A DNA stretch of 64,000 nt from Curtobacterium sp. ISL-83 (GTDB lineage: Bacteria > Actinomycetota > Actinomycetes > Actinomycetales > Microbacteriaceae), in NCBI RefSeq assembly GCF_018613895.1, contig NZ_JAGGPH010000007.1, positions 310,001 through 374,000 on the forward strand, given 5' to 3'. Shown in pieces: positions 44,183-51,872 of this stretch; the stretch's first letter is position 1; the number at the start of each line of letters is the position of its first letter. A model generated the notes under the pieces. It made no database searches. It was not told the DNA's origin and worked only from the letters and a program-made list of their open reading frames with translations. Both the position numbers and the translations under genes were made by a program.

Positions 44183-45040
44183 TCACGCGATCGCCGGATC
44201 CTCCGATCCCAACCGGATGTCGAACCACTCCGGGTCCCGCACGTGGACGAACTGGCGGTCCTCACTCGCGGTGAGCCAGCCGTACAGGATGAAGCGAGCG
44301 CCGATGAGGTCCTCGATGTCGCTGAGTCCGTGGGTCGCGAGCAGCTCGGCCGCCGCAACCTGCGGGAGCCGCACGGTGAGCGTGCCCCACCGTTCCGTGT
44401 TGAGCCAGTAGCTCCCACGGCCCGCCGCCGCCCACCGGATCTCGCCCCAGTAGAGACGTCTGCGGGCAGGGTGCAAGTGGTCCTCGGTGACGTCGAGCGT
44501 CCGGACGCAGACGTTCCGGACCTGGTGGCGGTAGTCCTTGTCACGACCGGGCAACACGAGCAGGTCGGTGCTCGTCCGGTACGCGGGATCGCGGATGAGC
44601 GTGCGCAGGATCGCGCGGAGGCCGCGGGTGGGAACCACCTCGGACGTGGCCTCGCCGGCGGCGGTGTGGCGGCCGCGCGAGCCCGGGTCGGCCGGGCGCG
44701 CGTCCGGGTCGTGCTCGATCCGCGGTCCGGACGCGGGCGCCCCTCCTCGTTGTGCCGGTCGCACCTTCACGACGTGCTCGGCGGGTGTCCTCGGCTCGGT
44801 CTCCTCGAGCGCCCGGTACTCGGTGTCGCCCGTCCCGCCCGAGGCGAACGGGCAGTCCGGCCGCGCGTGGCGTGCCCAGAAGGTCGCCTTGCGGCCGTCG
44901 ATCGAGCGGCGACGGAACATCGCGTCCGCGCCGCAGCCGGGGCACGTCAGTGTGAGCGCGATGTGCTGCCGGTCGGCGGAGCGCTCGAACTCGTCGGCGG
45001 TGATGGTGTCGGCGGTGATGCCGTTGCGCGCCTCGAACAT
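44183..45040 (-). CDS. hypothetical protein with zinc-finger N-terminus, 285 aa
   Basis: Not recognised as a named family. The N-terminal third holds HIALTLTCPGCGADAMFRRR and a second HARPDCPFA, a likely zinc-binding module that could read a modified or foreign substrate. The rest is alpha/beta with DLLVLPGRDKDYRHQVRNVC, HLHPARRRLYWGEIRW and SYWLNTERWGTLTVRL. The layout resembles CoiA-like or uncharacterised nuclease-associated proteins, but no nuclease motif could be recognised. It starts at an ATG 54 bases from the divergent small membrane gene. Confidence 0.65.
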   Translation of the reverse strand: MFEARNGITADTITADEFERSADRQHIALTLTCPGCGADAMFRRRSIDGRKATFWARHARPDCPFASGGTGDTEYRALEETEPRTPAEHVVKVRPAQRGGAPASGPRIEHDPDARPADPGSRGRHTAAGEATSEVVPTRGLRAILRTLIRDPAYRTSTDLLVLPGRDKDYRHQVRNVCVRTLDVTEDHLHPARRRLYWGEIRWAAAGRGSYWLNTERWGTLTVRLPQVAAAELLATHGLSDIEDLIGARFILYGWLTASEDRQFVHVRDPEWFDIRLGSEDPAIA

Positions 45041-45094
45041 GGCTCTCGTCTCGTCGACCGGATGTGGCAGGTGCGCCGGGGACGCTCTGCCACC

Positions 45095-45577
45095 ATGCCA
45101 CTCTCCCGTCCGGTGCAGCATGATGTGGGGGTGATCGTCCTCGGCCCGGGCGCCGTCCGGTACGGCACAGCACTGATCGGGGTCGCCTGCGCGTGGGCTG
45201 CCATGGTGTTCGCCTGGCAGGAGCAGGACGGACCGGGGTCGGGCTGGGTCGTGATCGCCGTCCTCCTGCTCGGGGTCGGCATCGGCGGGTGGCTCACCGG
45301 ACGGGCGCTTCGGCTCGGGGTCGTGTGCGGCTCCGATCACTTCGTGGTCCGCGGGCTCGTGTGGTCTCGGCGGATCCCGTTCTCCGCGATCATCTCGATG
45401 CCCGGCCCGGACGACGTGACCACGTGGCCGTCCATCGCCTGGCACCGGCACGGTCGGCGATGGAGCACACCCGTCTTGGCGTTCTGGGTTTCGCAGGGCC
45501 GGCTCGCAGCACCGGCGCAGCGGTCTGCGATGGATGCGGTGCGCCGTCTCGAACGACACCGCGTCGAACGGAGTTGA
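45095..45577 (+). CDS. membrane-anchored PH-like domain protein, 160 aa
   Basis: Two predicted membrane helices (GTALIGVACAWAAMVFAWQE, VVIAVLLLGVGIGGWLTGRA) near the N-terminus are followed by a bacterial PH-like domain (VVCGSDHFVVRGLVWSRRIPFSAIISM). This arrangement is common for small bPH proteins of unknown function in actinobacteria. The start ATG is chosen because it opens shortly before the first helix; a GTG 33 bases further on is an alternative. The gene diverges from the zinc-finger gene. Confidence 0.7.
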   Translation: MPLSRPVQHDVGVIVLGPGAVRYGTALIGVACAWAAMVFAWQEQDGPGSGWVVIAVLLLGVGIGGWLTGRALRLGVVCGSDHFVVRGLVWSRRIPFSAIISMPGPDDVTTWPSIAWHRHGRRWSTPVLAFWVSQGRLAAPAQRSAMDAVRRLERHRVERS

Positions 45578-45739
45578 AGCAACTCGGGTGCGGCCGGTGG
45601 GCGGCCCGTGCAGTCAGCTCAGGCGCGCCAGTACGGCCGATATGCGGAATGCGAACTCTTCGACAGTGCCTTTTCTGCGCCGTATGTTCCTTCCGAACAA
45701 GCTGGCCGCTCCGGTCTGCTGATGTCAAAGGGAGGCAGC

Positions 45740-45982
45740 GTGGCGGAGATTGTGGAGTCGCTCGTGAAGGTCACGCTCGGCGCGGCTTACAAGAAGTGCG
45801 CGGTCGACCTCGCGAACGCGCACAAGCCGTCCGCAGCGGAGCTGCAGCGCTACCGCGGCGCAGCCATCGCGATGGGTGCCATCCTCGCGGACAACTCCAT
45901 CACCAAAGGTGAGGCGCGCGTGCTCGCGGGCCGCCTGCTCGCCGCGGGTGCATTCGGTTGCATCGGCGCCCTGTGGGTCTAG
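45740..45982 (+). CDS. small hypothetical protein, 80 aa
   Basis: Not recognised. The protein is helical with hydrophobic patches (LVKVTLGAAYKKCAVDLANA, GAAIAMGAILADN, VLAGRLLAAGAFGCIGALWV) and might be a small membrane or phage-type protein. The GTG start follows a GGGAGGCAGC ribosome site at the right distance, which is unusual here and supports expression. The base composition of this stretch is less GC-rich than the core genes, and the gene begins the accessory region. Confidence 0.6.
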   Translation: MAEIVESLVKVTLGAAYKKCAVDLANAHKPSAAELQRYRGAAIAMGAILADNSITKGEARVLAGRLLAAGAFGCIGALWV

Positions 45983-45996
45983 GACACACTCACGGC

Positions 45997-46167
45997 ATGC
46001 GTACCGTCTGGACCGCTCTAGCCGTGGTCGCCCTCGGCGCGGTCCTCATCGTCGGGATAGTCGCGTTCCCGCCCGGCGACCGCCAGGTCCCGTTCCTTGT
46101 CGCATGCGCCGTGTTCGCAGTCGGCACCCGGCTGATGGTTGACGGTTCACGTCGGGACAGGCGCTGA
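45997..46167 (+). CDS. small membrane protein, 56 aa
   Basis: Two hydrophobic helices (TALAVVALGAVLIVGIVAFP and FLVACAVFAVGTRLMV) separated by a short loop, with a basic C-terminus (DGSRRDRR). No family recognised. The ATG is 15 bases after the previous stop, so the two may be co-transcribed. Confidence 0.55.
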   Translation: MRTVWTALAVVALGAVLIVGIVAFPPGDRQVPFLVACAVFAVGTRLMVDGSRRDRR

Positions 46168-46440
46168 CGGCTGCGCGTGGTTTCGAATACTGCAGCGGAA
46201 CGAAAGCATGCCCGCCTCCCGTATCCACAAGAGTCACCGCGCTTTCAACACCCGCGCCAAGCTCATTCGGGCCGTACTCCAAGCGCGGACCGCCCCTATC
46301 TGAGGTCGCGGAGCGGCACGCCCTCGACGATTGACGTTTCACGGTGTTCGCCACGACGCGTCGTGCAAGTGCAGGCACTCTTGCCTCAGTGACTACCGCT
46401 CGCCGGCGACCAACCGATAGTGATGGGTTGGAGGTTCACG
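46168..46440. other. gene-free spacer in the accessory region
   Basis: No coding frame with family resemblance was found, and no clear repeat or palindrome. The composition is less GC-rich than the core genes. The only signal is a TGGAGG ribosome site at its right end in front of the next small gene. Confidence 0.5.
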
Positions 46441-46719
46441 ATGGTGGTCGTATTCGGGGTGCTGGTTGCGTCAGGGATCGTAGGCGCCGCGATACTCAGG
46501 GCTCGTTACAGGCATACGCATCGGGAGCCCGCCCGGTCCTGTCTTGCTCCGAACCGTTCCCGTGGCCGGAACATGTACTGCCAGAACCCGACTCCTCGTG
46601 GGGGGTACTGCAGCATCCACCACGATCAGCACACCCGCGATAACGGCATGGTCGTTTCTTCAAGTGTTCTTGCCACGCTTGTCCTTGCGGTGAGCATCTG
46701 GCTGCAAGCCCAGCAGTGA
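46441..46719 (+). CDS. small membrane-associated protein with Cys/His cluster, 92 aa
   Basis: Starts with a hydrophobic helix (VVVFGVLVASGIVGAAIL), then a basic stretch and a Cys/His-rich motif (YCQNPTPRGGYCSIHH) that could bind a metal, and ends with a second helix (SSSVLATLVLAVSIWL). No family recognised. A TGGAGG ribosome site six bases before the ATG supports the start. It sits among orphan small genes with no neighbours of known function. Confidence 0.5.
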   Translation: MVVVFGVLVASGIVGAAILRARYRHTHREPARSCLAPNRSRGRNMYCQNPTPRGGYCSIHHDQHTRDNGMVVSSSVLATLVLAVSIWLQAQQ

Positions 46720-46740
46720 CAGAGCCATCTTCATCGCGCC

Positions 46741-46935
46741 GGCGTCCGGCAGGTCCATGTGACACAGAGCCTCGCGAAGACGATGACGCCGAGCAGGACT
46801 GCTGTCGACGTCCTCGTCAATAGCGGCGGGTACGGTTACCGAGCTGAGGTGGAAGAACGCGATAAGTACGACGTGCAGCAGCTGTTCGACACGGACATGT
46901 TTGGAGCAACTGGTCGTTCGGAGCCATCACGTTGA
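46741..46935 (+). pseudogene. remnant of a short-chain dehydrogenase
   Basis: A frame reaching a stop at 46935 reads like the middle of a classical SDR: AVDVLVNSGGYGYRAEVEE corresponds to the VDVLVNNAGYGYR... of intact enzymes, and DVQQLFDTDMFGA to the next helix. The cofactor-binding N-terminus and the YxxxK active site are missing, so the piece is a fossil. It lies beside an intact SDR gene on the other strand, but the sequences are not the same region. Confidence 0.7.
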
Positions 46936-46951
46936 CCGGACCGACCCGATA

Positions 46952-47737
46952 CTAAACCGTGGGTACGGTCCCGCCGTCGATGACGTACTCGGCCCCAACG
47001 ATCGCTGACGCCCGATCGGAGACGAGGAACCCGACGAGGTCTGCGATTTCCTCTGTCCTGGCGAAACGGCCGAGCGGCACACCGCCGAGCGAGTCCATGA
47101 TCTTCGCCCTGGCCTCCTCGCGGCTGAGGTCGTTGCCCTCGGCGATCCGGTCAACGAATCGCTCGTACGCTTCCGTTTCGATTCCACCGGGGCTGATCGC
47201 GTTGACGCGGACACCGCGGGGGCCGAGCTCGTTCGCGAGTCCCTTGCTGTAGGTGCGCAGGCCAGCCTTCGCAGCGGCGTAGGCGAGCGACGCGTCGTAC
47301 TGCGGCAGCTGACGCTGAATCGAGGTGAAGTGCAGCACAACGCCCGACCCCCGTTCGATCATCGCCGGAACGAGGGCGCGGTCGAGTCGTACGGCGCCGA
47401 AGAAGTTCAGGTTGAACTCCGTGAACCATTGCTCGTCGGTGATCACTGCGAAGCCGCCGGACGGGGTCGATGCACCGCCGACGACGTGCACCAAAATGTC
47501 CACGCCGCCAACCTCGGTCATCCTCGTAGCGACCGCATCCGTGCCCGGCGGCGTTGACGTGTCAGCGGCGATGAAGCGGTCGGGGAATTCGTACCCCTCC
47601 GGCATCGACCGGGCTGTCACGTAGACATCGGCGCCGAGTTCGCGGAGCCGTTCGGCCACCGCCTTCCCCGATCCCTTCGACCCGCCCGTCACCAGTGCCC
47701 GGCGGCCGTCCAGTCGGTCACGATCCTCGTTCGACAT
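46952..47737 (-). CDS. SDR family oxidoreductase, MarR-controlled
   Basis: A 261-residue classical short-chain dehydrogenase. The cofactor loop is [20 protein letters not shown], the NNAG position reads HVVGGAS, the active site YxxxK is [11 protein letters not shown] with the serine in [11 protein letters not shown], and the C-terminus [15 protein letters not shown] is typical. Two identical operator dyads precede the start, so the neighbouring MarR protein very probably represses it. The substrate is unknown; the cluster context of a MarR, a SnoaL-like and a hydrolase gene points to response to a small organic compound. Confidence 0.93.
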   Translation of the reverse strand: MSNEDRDRLDGRRALVTGGSKGSGKAVAERLRELGADVYVTARSMPEGYEFPDRFIAADTSTPPGTDAVATRMTEVGGVDILVHVVGGASTPSGGFAVITDEQWFTEFNLNFFGAVRLDRALVPAMIERGSGVVLHFTSIQRQLPQYDASLAYAAAKAGLRTYSKGLANELGPRGVRVNAISPGGIETEAYERFVDRIAEGNDLSREEARAKIMDSLGGVPLGRFARTEEIADLVGFLVSDRASAIVGAEYVIDGGTVPTV

Positions 47738-47761
47738 CTCTGCTCCCTACGTGTCCACGGT

Positions 47762-47808
47762 TACTGTCCCGCAGGACAGTACCACATGTACTGTCCTGTG
47801 GGACAGTA
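47762..47808. promoter_or_regulatory. two MarR operator dyads before the SDR gene
   Basis: TACTGTCCcgcaGGACAGTA at 47762 and TACTGTCCtgtgGGACAGTA at 47789 are perfect inverted repeats with 8-bp arms and 4-nt spacers, spaced 27 bp apart. Two further, weaker copies lie upstream of the SnoaL-like gene. The arrangement indicates repression of this promoter by the MarR protein encoded in the same cluster. Confidence 0.85.
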
Positions 47809-47837
47809 AACTGAGTAGGTCGCGACGCAACCGGTGG

Positions 47838-48368
47838 TCACGCCTCAGGTGGCAGGAGCCCCCGCCGGAGCATGCGGTCGGCTGCCGCGATGGCATCCCC
47901 GACGAATCGCTCCGTCAGCTCGGTGTACTGGCGAACCTCCGCGGCAGCCCAGCCCTCAAGAACCTCGGAGATCATCCGATCCCCGAGGGCGTACACGCCG
48001 CGGGCTGCCGTCTCCCCAGCCTCGGTGAGGCTGATCAGGGTCGCCCGACGGTCGGATGGGTCCGTGGTCCGTTCAACCAGGCCATCAGATTCCAGTCGGC
48101 GAACGATCTTGCTGACGTGGGAGGCGCCGGTAGCCAGCACCCGAGAGAGGGCGGTCGGCCGCATCGGCCCCCATGCCAGGAGGTGCCGCAACGCCTGATG
48201 CGACTGCTGGTCGAGCGTTTCACCGGTCTTCACCAGAATCTCGCCCTGAACAGCAGGAGAGTCCCACAGGAGGATCAGCGCGCTCAGGTTCGCGAGCAGC
48301 TCCGATCGGTACGGGAAGTCCGCCGCCTGCAGCGACCTCTTCACTCCGGCATCACTGATGTCTCCCAT
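47838..48368 (-). CDS. MarR family transcriptional regulator
   Basis: A 176-residue repressor. Residues about 50-110 form the winged helix (HQALRHLLAWGPMRPTALSRVLATGASHVSKIVRRLESDGLVER) with the wing DPSDRRATLISLTEAG. N-terminal helices contribute dimerisation. Operators of the matching type lie on both sides: two upstream of the SDR gene and two upstream of the SnoaL-like gene and this gene itself. It is a likely autoregulator that senses an organic ligand. A decayed copy of the same regulator lies near 51.2 kb. Confidence 0.93.
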   Translation of the reverse strand: MGDISDAGVKRSLQAADFPYRSELLANLSALILLWDSPAVQGEILVKTGETLDQQSHQALRHLLAWGPMRPTALSRVLATGASHVSKIVRRLESDGLVERTTDPSDRRATLISLTEAGETAARGVYALGDRMISEVLEGWAAAEVRQYTELTERFVGDAIAAADRMLRRGLLPPEA

Positions 48369-48416
48369 GTCCGGATTCTACCCGTCGTCTCGCGTTGATC
48401 AGTGTCCTTCAAGCAA

Positions 48417-48463
48417 TAGTGTCTCACAGGACAGTAAGTGTGTTACTGTCCGTGCCGACAGGA
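48417..48463. promoter_or_regulatory. two degenerate MarR operator dyads, divergent promoter
   Basis: TAGTGTCTcacaGGACAGTA at 48417 and TACTGTCCgtgcCGACAGGA at 48444 match the other two dyads with a few changes and the same 27-bp spacing. They lie between marR and the SnoaL-like gene, in a position to control both. Confidence 0.75.
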
Positions 48464-48512
48464 AATGAGAGCGCATCCGGTGCTCTCGCCTGGAGACGGA
48501 GAGAAGAGAACC

Positions 48513-48836
48513 ATGAGCGACATCACCCTCCCGAAGGCCGTCGAAGCCTTCGTCGCCACCACCAACGCCCACGACGCCGAGGCGCTGTTCGCGGTCTTCG
48601 CCGACACCGCTGTGGTGCACGACGACGGCAACGCGTACACCACCGAGGAAGAGATCCGGAGCTGGATCCAGGTGCACCAGATCGGACCGAAGATCGTGCT
48701 CACGCCGACCTCCTTCAACGACGGCCGGCTCGTCGCCTCCGTCAACGGGGAGTTCGACGGCGGCCCGATGAACTTCGCGTTCGACTTCACCACCGAGGGC
48801 GACCTCGTCACCGACCTGGCCATCGGCCTGGCCTGA
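48513..48836 (+). CDS. SnoaL-like / NTF2-fold protein, 107 aa
   Basis: A 107-residue protein with the cone-shaped NTF2 fold: AVEAFVATTNAHDAEALFAVFADTAVVHDD followed by TTEEEIRSWIQVHQIGPK and SFNDGRLVASVNGEFDGG. This fold serves as an isomerase or dehydratase, or only binds a small molecule. It starts after two operator dyads and so is under MarR control. A good ribosome site precedes the ATG. It is followed after 60 bases by the AlkC-like gene on the same strand, so the whole right half of the cluster may be one transcript. Confidence 0.88.
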   Translation: MSDITLPKAVEAFVATTNAHDAEALFAVFADTAVVHDDGNAYTTEEEIRSWIQVHQIGPKIVLTPTSFNDGRLVASVNGEFDGGPMNFAFDFTTEGDLVTDLAIGLA

Positions 48837-48896
48837 CCATGCGCTGGCCGGAGCAGCCATCGGCTGCTCCGGCCACGGCAACGAGGAGGAACACCC

Positions 48897-50051
48897 ATGG
48901 GTGCGATGGATGAGCTGATCAACCCGACCGTGGTCGCCGCCCTCCGCGGCTCGCTCACCAGGGTTGCACCAACGCACGAACTTGACGCGCTGGCCGCCGC
49001 TCCGGCCGCCCTGCCCGGCCTCCGACTCCGCGAACGCGTGAATCTCGTGCGTGACGCGCTCCTGGCGGACATTCCCGGCGGCTTCGCCACGGGGAAGAAG
49101 ATCGTCCTTGATCTCGTCGACGACCCACAGTTCGCCGGCTGGATGATCTGGCCCGTCACAGAGTTCGTGACCGCTCGTGCGCTGGAGAGCGGCACGTCGG
49201 CCGATTTCGACGCCGCGATGGCGCTGTTGGCCCGCCTCACGGTCGGGCTCACCGGGGAGTTCGCGGTACGAGACCTCCTGATCGCTCGCCCTGAGCGCGG
49301 CGTGCAGATCATGCAGACCTGGACCGACCACAGCAACGAGCACGTCCGACGGCTCGCTACGGAAGGCTCACGCGCGTTCCTGCCGTGGGCCAGGCGAGTG
49401 CCATGGCTGATTGCCCACCCGGAGGCAACGCAGGGCATCCTTGACGCCTCCTACCGCGACCCCGCCGTCTACGTACGGCGCTCGGTCGCCAACCACCTCA
49501 ACGACCTCAGCCGAATCGACGCAGACGTCGTCACGAGAACGGCCACCGGTTGGGCCGCGGAACCCGACGCGAACACTCCCTGGGTACTCCGACACGGCCT
49601 CAGGACCTTGATCAAGCGAGCAGACCCGGTTGCCCTCGGCCTGACCGGCTACACCGGCGGCCACCTGCGGGTCTTCGCACCAGAGGTCGGCAGCTTGATC
49701 GTGAACTGGGGTGGCGAGCTCACGTTCACAACGGTCATCACCAACGACGGCGACACGGACGCGACCGTCGCGATCGATTACTCCATCGGATTCCTCCGCG
49801 CCAACGGATCGGCGAACCCGAAGACCTTCGAGCTCGGATCGAGACGCCTCCCTCCGAACGCAACCGTCGTCATCACGAAAACCCATTCCTTCCGCCCGAT
49901 CACCACGCGCACGTACTATCCCGGACCCCACTGGCTCACCGTGCAGGCCAACGGGGTGCTCTCGCCCCGCGCCGCGTTCAACCTCGATGCCAAAGGTGGC
50001 CAGTCCCTCGACACCCGCGCAACGATCGCGAGGCTCGAAGCCCATGGATGA
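48897..50051 (+). CDS. AlkC-like DNA glycosylase with Ig-like C-terminal domain
   Basis: A 384-residue DNA repair protein of the AlkC/AlkD HEAT-repeat superfamily. The helical repeats begin ERVNLVRDALLADIPGGF, contain RPERGVQIMQTWTDHSNEHVRRLATEGSRAFLPW and HPEATQGILDASYRDPAVYVRRSVANHLNDLS, which is the AlkC-type conserved core. From residue about 270 an Ig-like domain follows (VNWGGELTFTTVITNDGDTDATVAID). AlkC removes N3-methyladenine and similar lesions. It starts after a GAGGAGG ribosome site and its end overlaps the ATL gene. The Ig-like domain is a known feature of AlkC proteins, so this is more AlkC than AlkD. Confidence 0.88.
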   Translation: MGAMDELINPTVVAALRGSLTRVAPTHELDALAAAPAALPGLRLRERVNLVRDALLADIPGGFATGKKIVLDLVDDPQFAGWMIWPVTEFVTARALESGTSADFDAAMALLARLTVGLTGEFAVRDLLIARPERGVQIMQTWTDHSNEHVRRLATEGSRAFLPWARRVPWLIAHPEATQGILDASYRDPAVYVRRSVANHLNDLSRIDADVVTRTATGWAAEPDANTPWVLRHGLRTLIKRADPVALGLTGYTGGHLRVFAPEVGSLIVNWGGELTFTTVITNDGDTDATVAIDYSIGFLRANGSANPKTFELGSRRLPPNATVVITKTHSFRPITTRTYYPGPHWLTVQANGVLSPRAAFNLDAKGGQSLDTRATIARLEAHG

Positions 50052-50385
50052 CCTGACAGAGCAGGTATTGGGCATAGTCGCGTCGATACCGGCCGGCCGT
50101 GTGATGACGTACGGGGGCCTTGCACGCGAGGTGGACACGGGAGCACGAACGGTCGGTCGGATCCTGCACGGCGGCGGACACGACATTCCGTGGTGGCGGG
50201 TCGTGAACGCTGACGGTCGTCCCTACAGCGGCGCAGCCGACCGTGCCCGCATCAAGTTCCTCAACGAATCCACCCCACTCCTCAGCGACGACCCCGACGT
50301 GCGCGTCGATCTCGCCCAGGCGCGGTGGGCTCCCGCTGAGACCACGGCCTCGACGGAACCAGTTCAACCACAACAAGACCATTGA
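50044..50385 (+). CDS. alkyltransferase-like (ATL) protein, MGMT family without active cysteine
   Basis: A 113-residue protein with the MGMT DNA-binding domain: DLTEQVLGIVASIPAGRVMTYGGLAREV, then ARTVGRILHGGGHDIPWWRVVNADG. The active-site PCHRV of true methyltransferases is replaced by PWWRV, so it cannot accept an alkyl group. ATL proteins bind O6-alkylguanine and hand it to nucleotide excision repair. The ATG overlaps the AlkC stop by eight bases, and the pair covers two classes of alkylation damage. A tail of Pro/Gln/Glu is added at the C-terminus. Confidence 0.9.
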   Translation: MDDLTEQVLGIVASIPAGRVMTYGGLAREVDTGARTVGRILHGGGHDIPWWRVVNADGRPYSGAADRARIKFLNESTPLLSDDPDVRVDLAQARWAPAETTASTEPVQPQQDH

Positions 50386-50398
50386 AAGGACAGGAAAA

Positions 50399-51094
50399 AT
50401 GAACGAGATCAAGAACGTCGTGCTCGTGCACGGAGCCTTCGCGGACGGCTCCGGGTGGCGGGGCGTCTACGACAACCTGACGGCTCGCGGCTACGCGGTC
50501 TCCATCGTGCAGAACCCCCTCACCTCGCTCGAGGCCGACGTCGCCGCCACGTCGAGAGTCCTCGACCGACAGGATGGCCCAGCCATCCTCGTTGGGCACT
50601 CCTGGGGAGGAACAGTCATCACCGAGGCCGGAGTCCACCCCAAGGTAGCCGGGTTGGTGTACGTGTCGGCGCTCGCGCCCGACCAGGGCGAGACCACCGC
50701 GCAGCAGTACGACGGCTTCGCCCCGACTCCGGACTTCGTGATCGATGTTGGCGACGACGGCTACGGGTTCATCAACCCAGGGAAGTTCAAGGCTGGCTTC
50801 GCTCACGACGCCAGCGACGCCGACGCGGCGTTCCTCCGTGACTCGCAGGTGCCGATCAACATGGGTGTGTTCGGCACTGCGCTCACCCGCGCAGCCTGGC
50901 GCGACAAGCCCAGTTGGGCAGTGATCGCCACCGACGACCACGCGTTCGACCAGGCGATGCTGCAGCACATGGCGACTCGAAGCGGAGCACAGATCACGAA
51001 CGTCCCTGCCAGTCATGCGGTCTTCGCGACGCAGCCGACCATCGTCGCGGACATCATCCACGCCGCAGCAGAGGCCGTATCGCGAGCCGCGTGA
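50399..51094 (+). CDS. alpha/beta hydrolase (231 aa)
   Basis: A compact alpha/beta hydrolase. VVLVHGAFADGSGWRGVYDN opens the oxyanion region, GHSWGG is the nucleophile elbow (serine near residue 73), VIATDDHAFDQAM carries the likely acid and NVPASHAVFATQ the histidine. It is a paralogue of the hydrolase at 25.6 kb but lacks the Pro/Asp insertion. The gene begins only 13 bases after the ATL stop with an AAAGGACAGG ribosome site, so it belongs to the MarR-controlled run. The compound that induces the cluster may be its substrate or a product. Confidence 0.93.
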   Translation: MNEIKNVVLVHGAFADGSGWRGVYDNLTARGYAVSIVQNPLTSLEADVAATSRVLDRQDGPAILVGHSWGGTVITEAGVHPKVAGLVYVSALAPDQGETTAQQYDGFAPTPDFVIDVGDDGYGFINPGKFKAGFAHDASDADAAFLRDSQVPINMGVFGTALTRAAWRDKPSWAVIATDDHAFDQAMLQHMATRSGAQITNVPASHAVFATQPTIVADIIHAAAEAVSRAA

Positions 51095-51147
51095 GAGCCG
51101 CCGAGCGCCGGGCGGTGCCTGATCTGACAGCTGCCCGGCGCGCGTGA

Positions 51148-51540
51148 CCGGATCGTCAACAGCCCGATGCCGACGGATTCCCCTACCAGTCCCGCGTGCT
51201 GGCCAGTCTGAATGCCCTGATCCTCGTTTGGAACTCGCCGGCCCTCCAGGGCGAAATCCTGGCGAAGTCAGGCGAGACGCTGGACCAGCAGGCCCACCAG
51301 GTGCTTTGCCACTTGTTGGCGTGGGGCCCGGTCCGGCCCAGCGTCCTCGCGGAGGTACTGGGAACAGGAGCGTCGAACGTGAGCAAGATCACCGGTCGGC
51401 TGGACCAGGACGGGCTCGCCGTGCGAATCGACGACCAGGTCGACGGGCGGGCGTGCCTGGTTGCACTCACGGATCGCGGAAGGGCAGCAGCAGCAGGCGC
51501 CTACGTGCGCGGTGACAGGATGATCGCCGAAGTGTCAGAG
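51148..51540 (+). pseudogene. decayed MarR copy, N-terminal and C-terminal ends lost
   Basis: A frame entering after a stop at 51145 reads DGFPYQSRVLASLNALILVWNSPALQGEIL, then SGETLDQQAHQVLCHLLAWG and GTGASNVSKITGRLDQDGLA, and follows the intact MarR of this cluster with many substitutions and no gaps. The first ATG region of the intact protein is missing, and after GDRMIAEVSEE the frame leaves MarR and joins an ArsR piece. The copy can only be a fossil of the same regulator. Confidence 0.75.
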
Positions 51541-51720
51541 GAATCTGCGACCTGCAGGAGTCTCTCGGCCTGTCGCAGCCGATCGTGTCACATCACCTCA
51601 AGGTCCTCGTCGACGCCGGGATCCTGCACCGCGAGAAGCGCGGCACCTGGGCGTACTTCTCGCTCGTCCCCGGCGCCCTAGACATCCTTGCCGACCTCAT
51701 CACCGCGCCGACGCGCTAAC
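51540..51720 (+). pseudogene. C-terminal fragment of an ArsR regulator fused after the MarR copy
   Basis: In a frame shifted from the MarR copy, the sequence reads CDLQESLGLSQPIVSHHLKV, then LVDAGILHREKRGTWAYFSL and a TAA stop, which is the recognition helix, wing and tail of an ArsR-family repressor. The N-terminal part is absent. The junction between the two fragments lies within a few bases of 51540. This looks like a deletion or recombination that joined the remains of two regulators. Confidence 0.75.
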
Positions 51721-51815
51721 CCTCAGTCACGCCCGACGTCCTCTACGCGTGGCCGGCCGACCGGCGGGGCACTTGCCCATCGACCCGCCGGGGCTGCGGG
51801 AATGGCAGGAGCTAA

Positions 51816-51851
51816 TTCAGGCCCGCTGTCCGGAGGGATAGGGGGCCTGAA
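51816..51851. terminator. inverted repeat between convergent ends
   Basis: TTCAGGCCC and GGGCCTGAA form a 9-bp stem with an 18-nt loop. It lies between the ArsR fragment and the end of the ImmA-type gene on the other strand. It is unrelated to the family palindromes. A bidirectional terminator is the simplest reading. Confidence 0.5.
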
Positions 51852-51872
51852 CTCGATTTCGGTCGACTCCGC

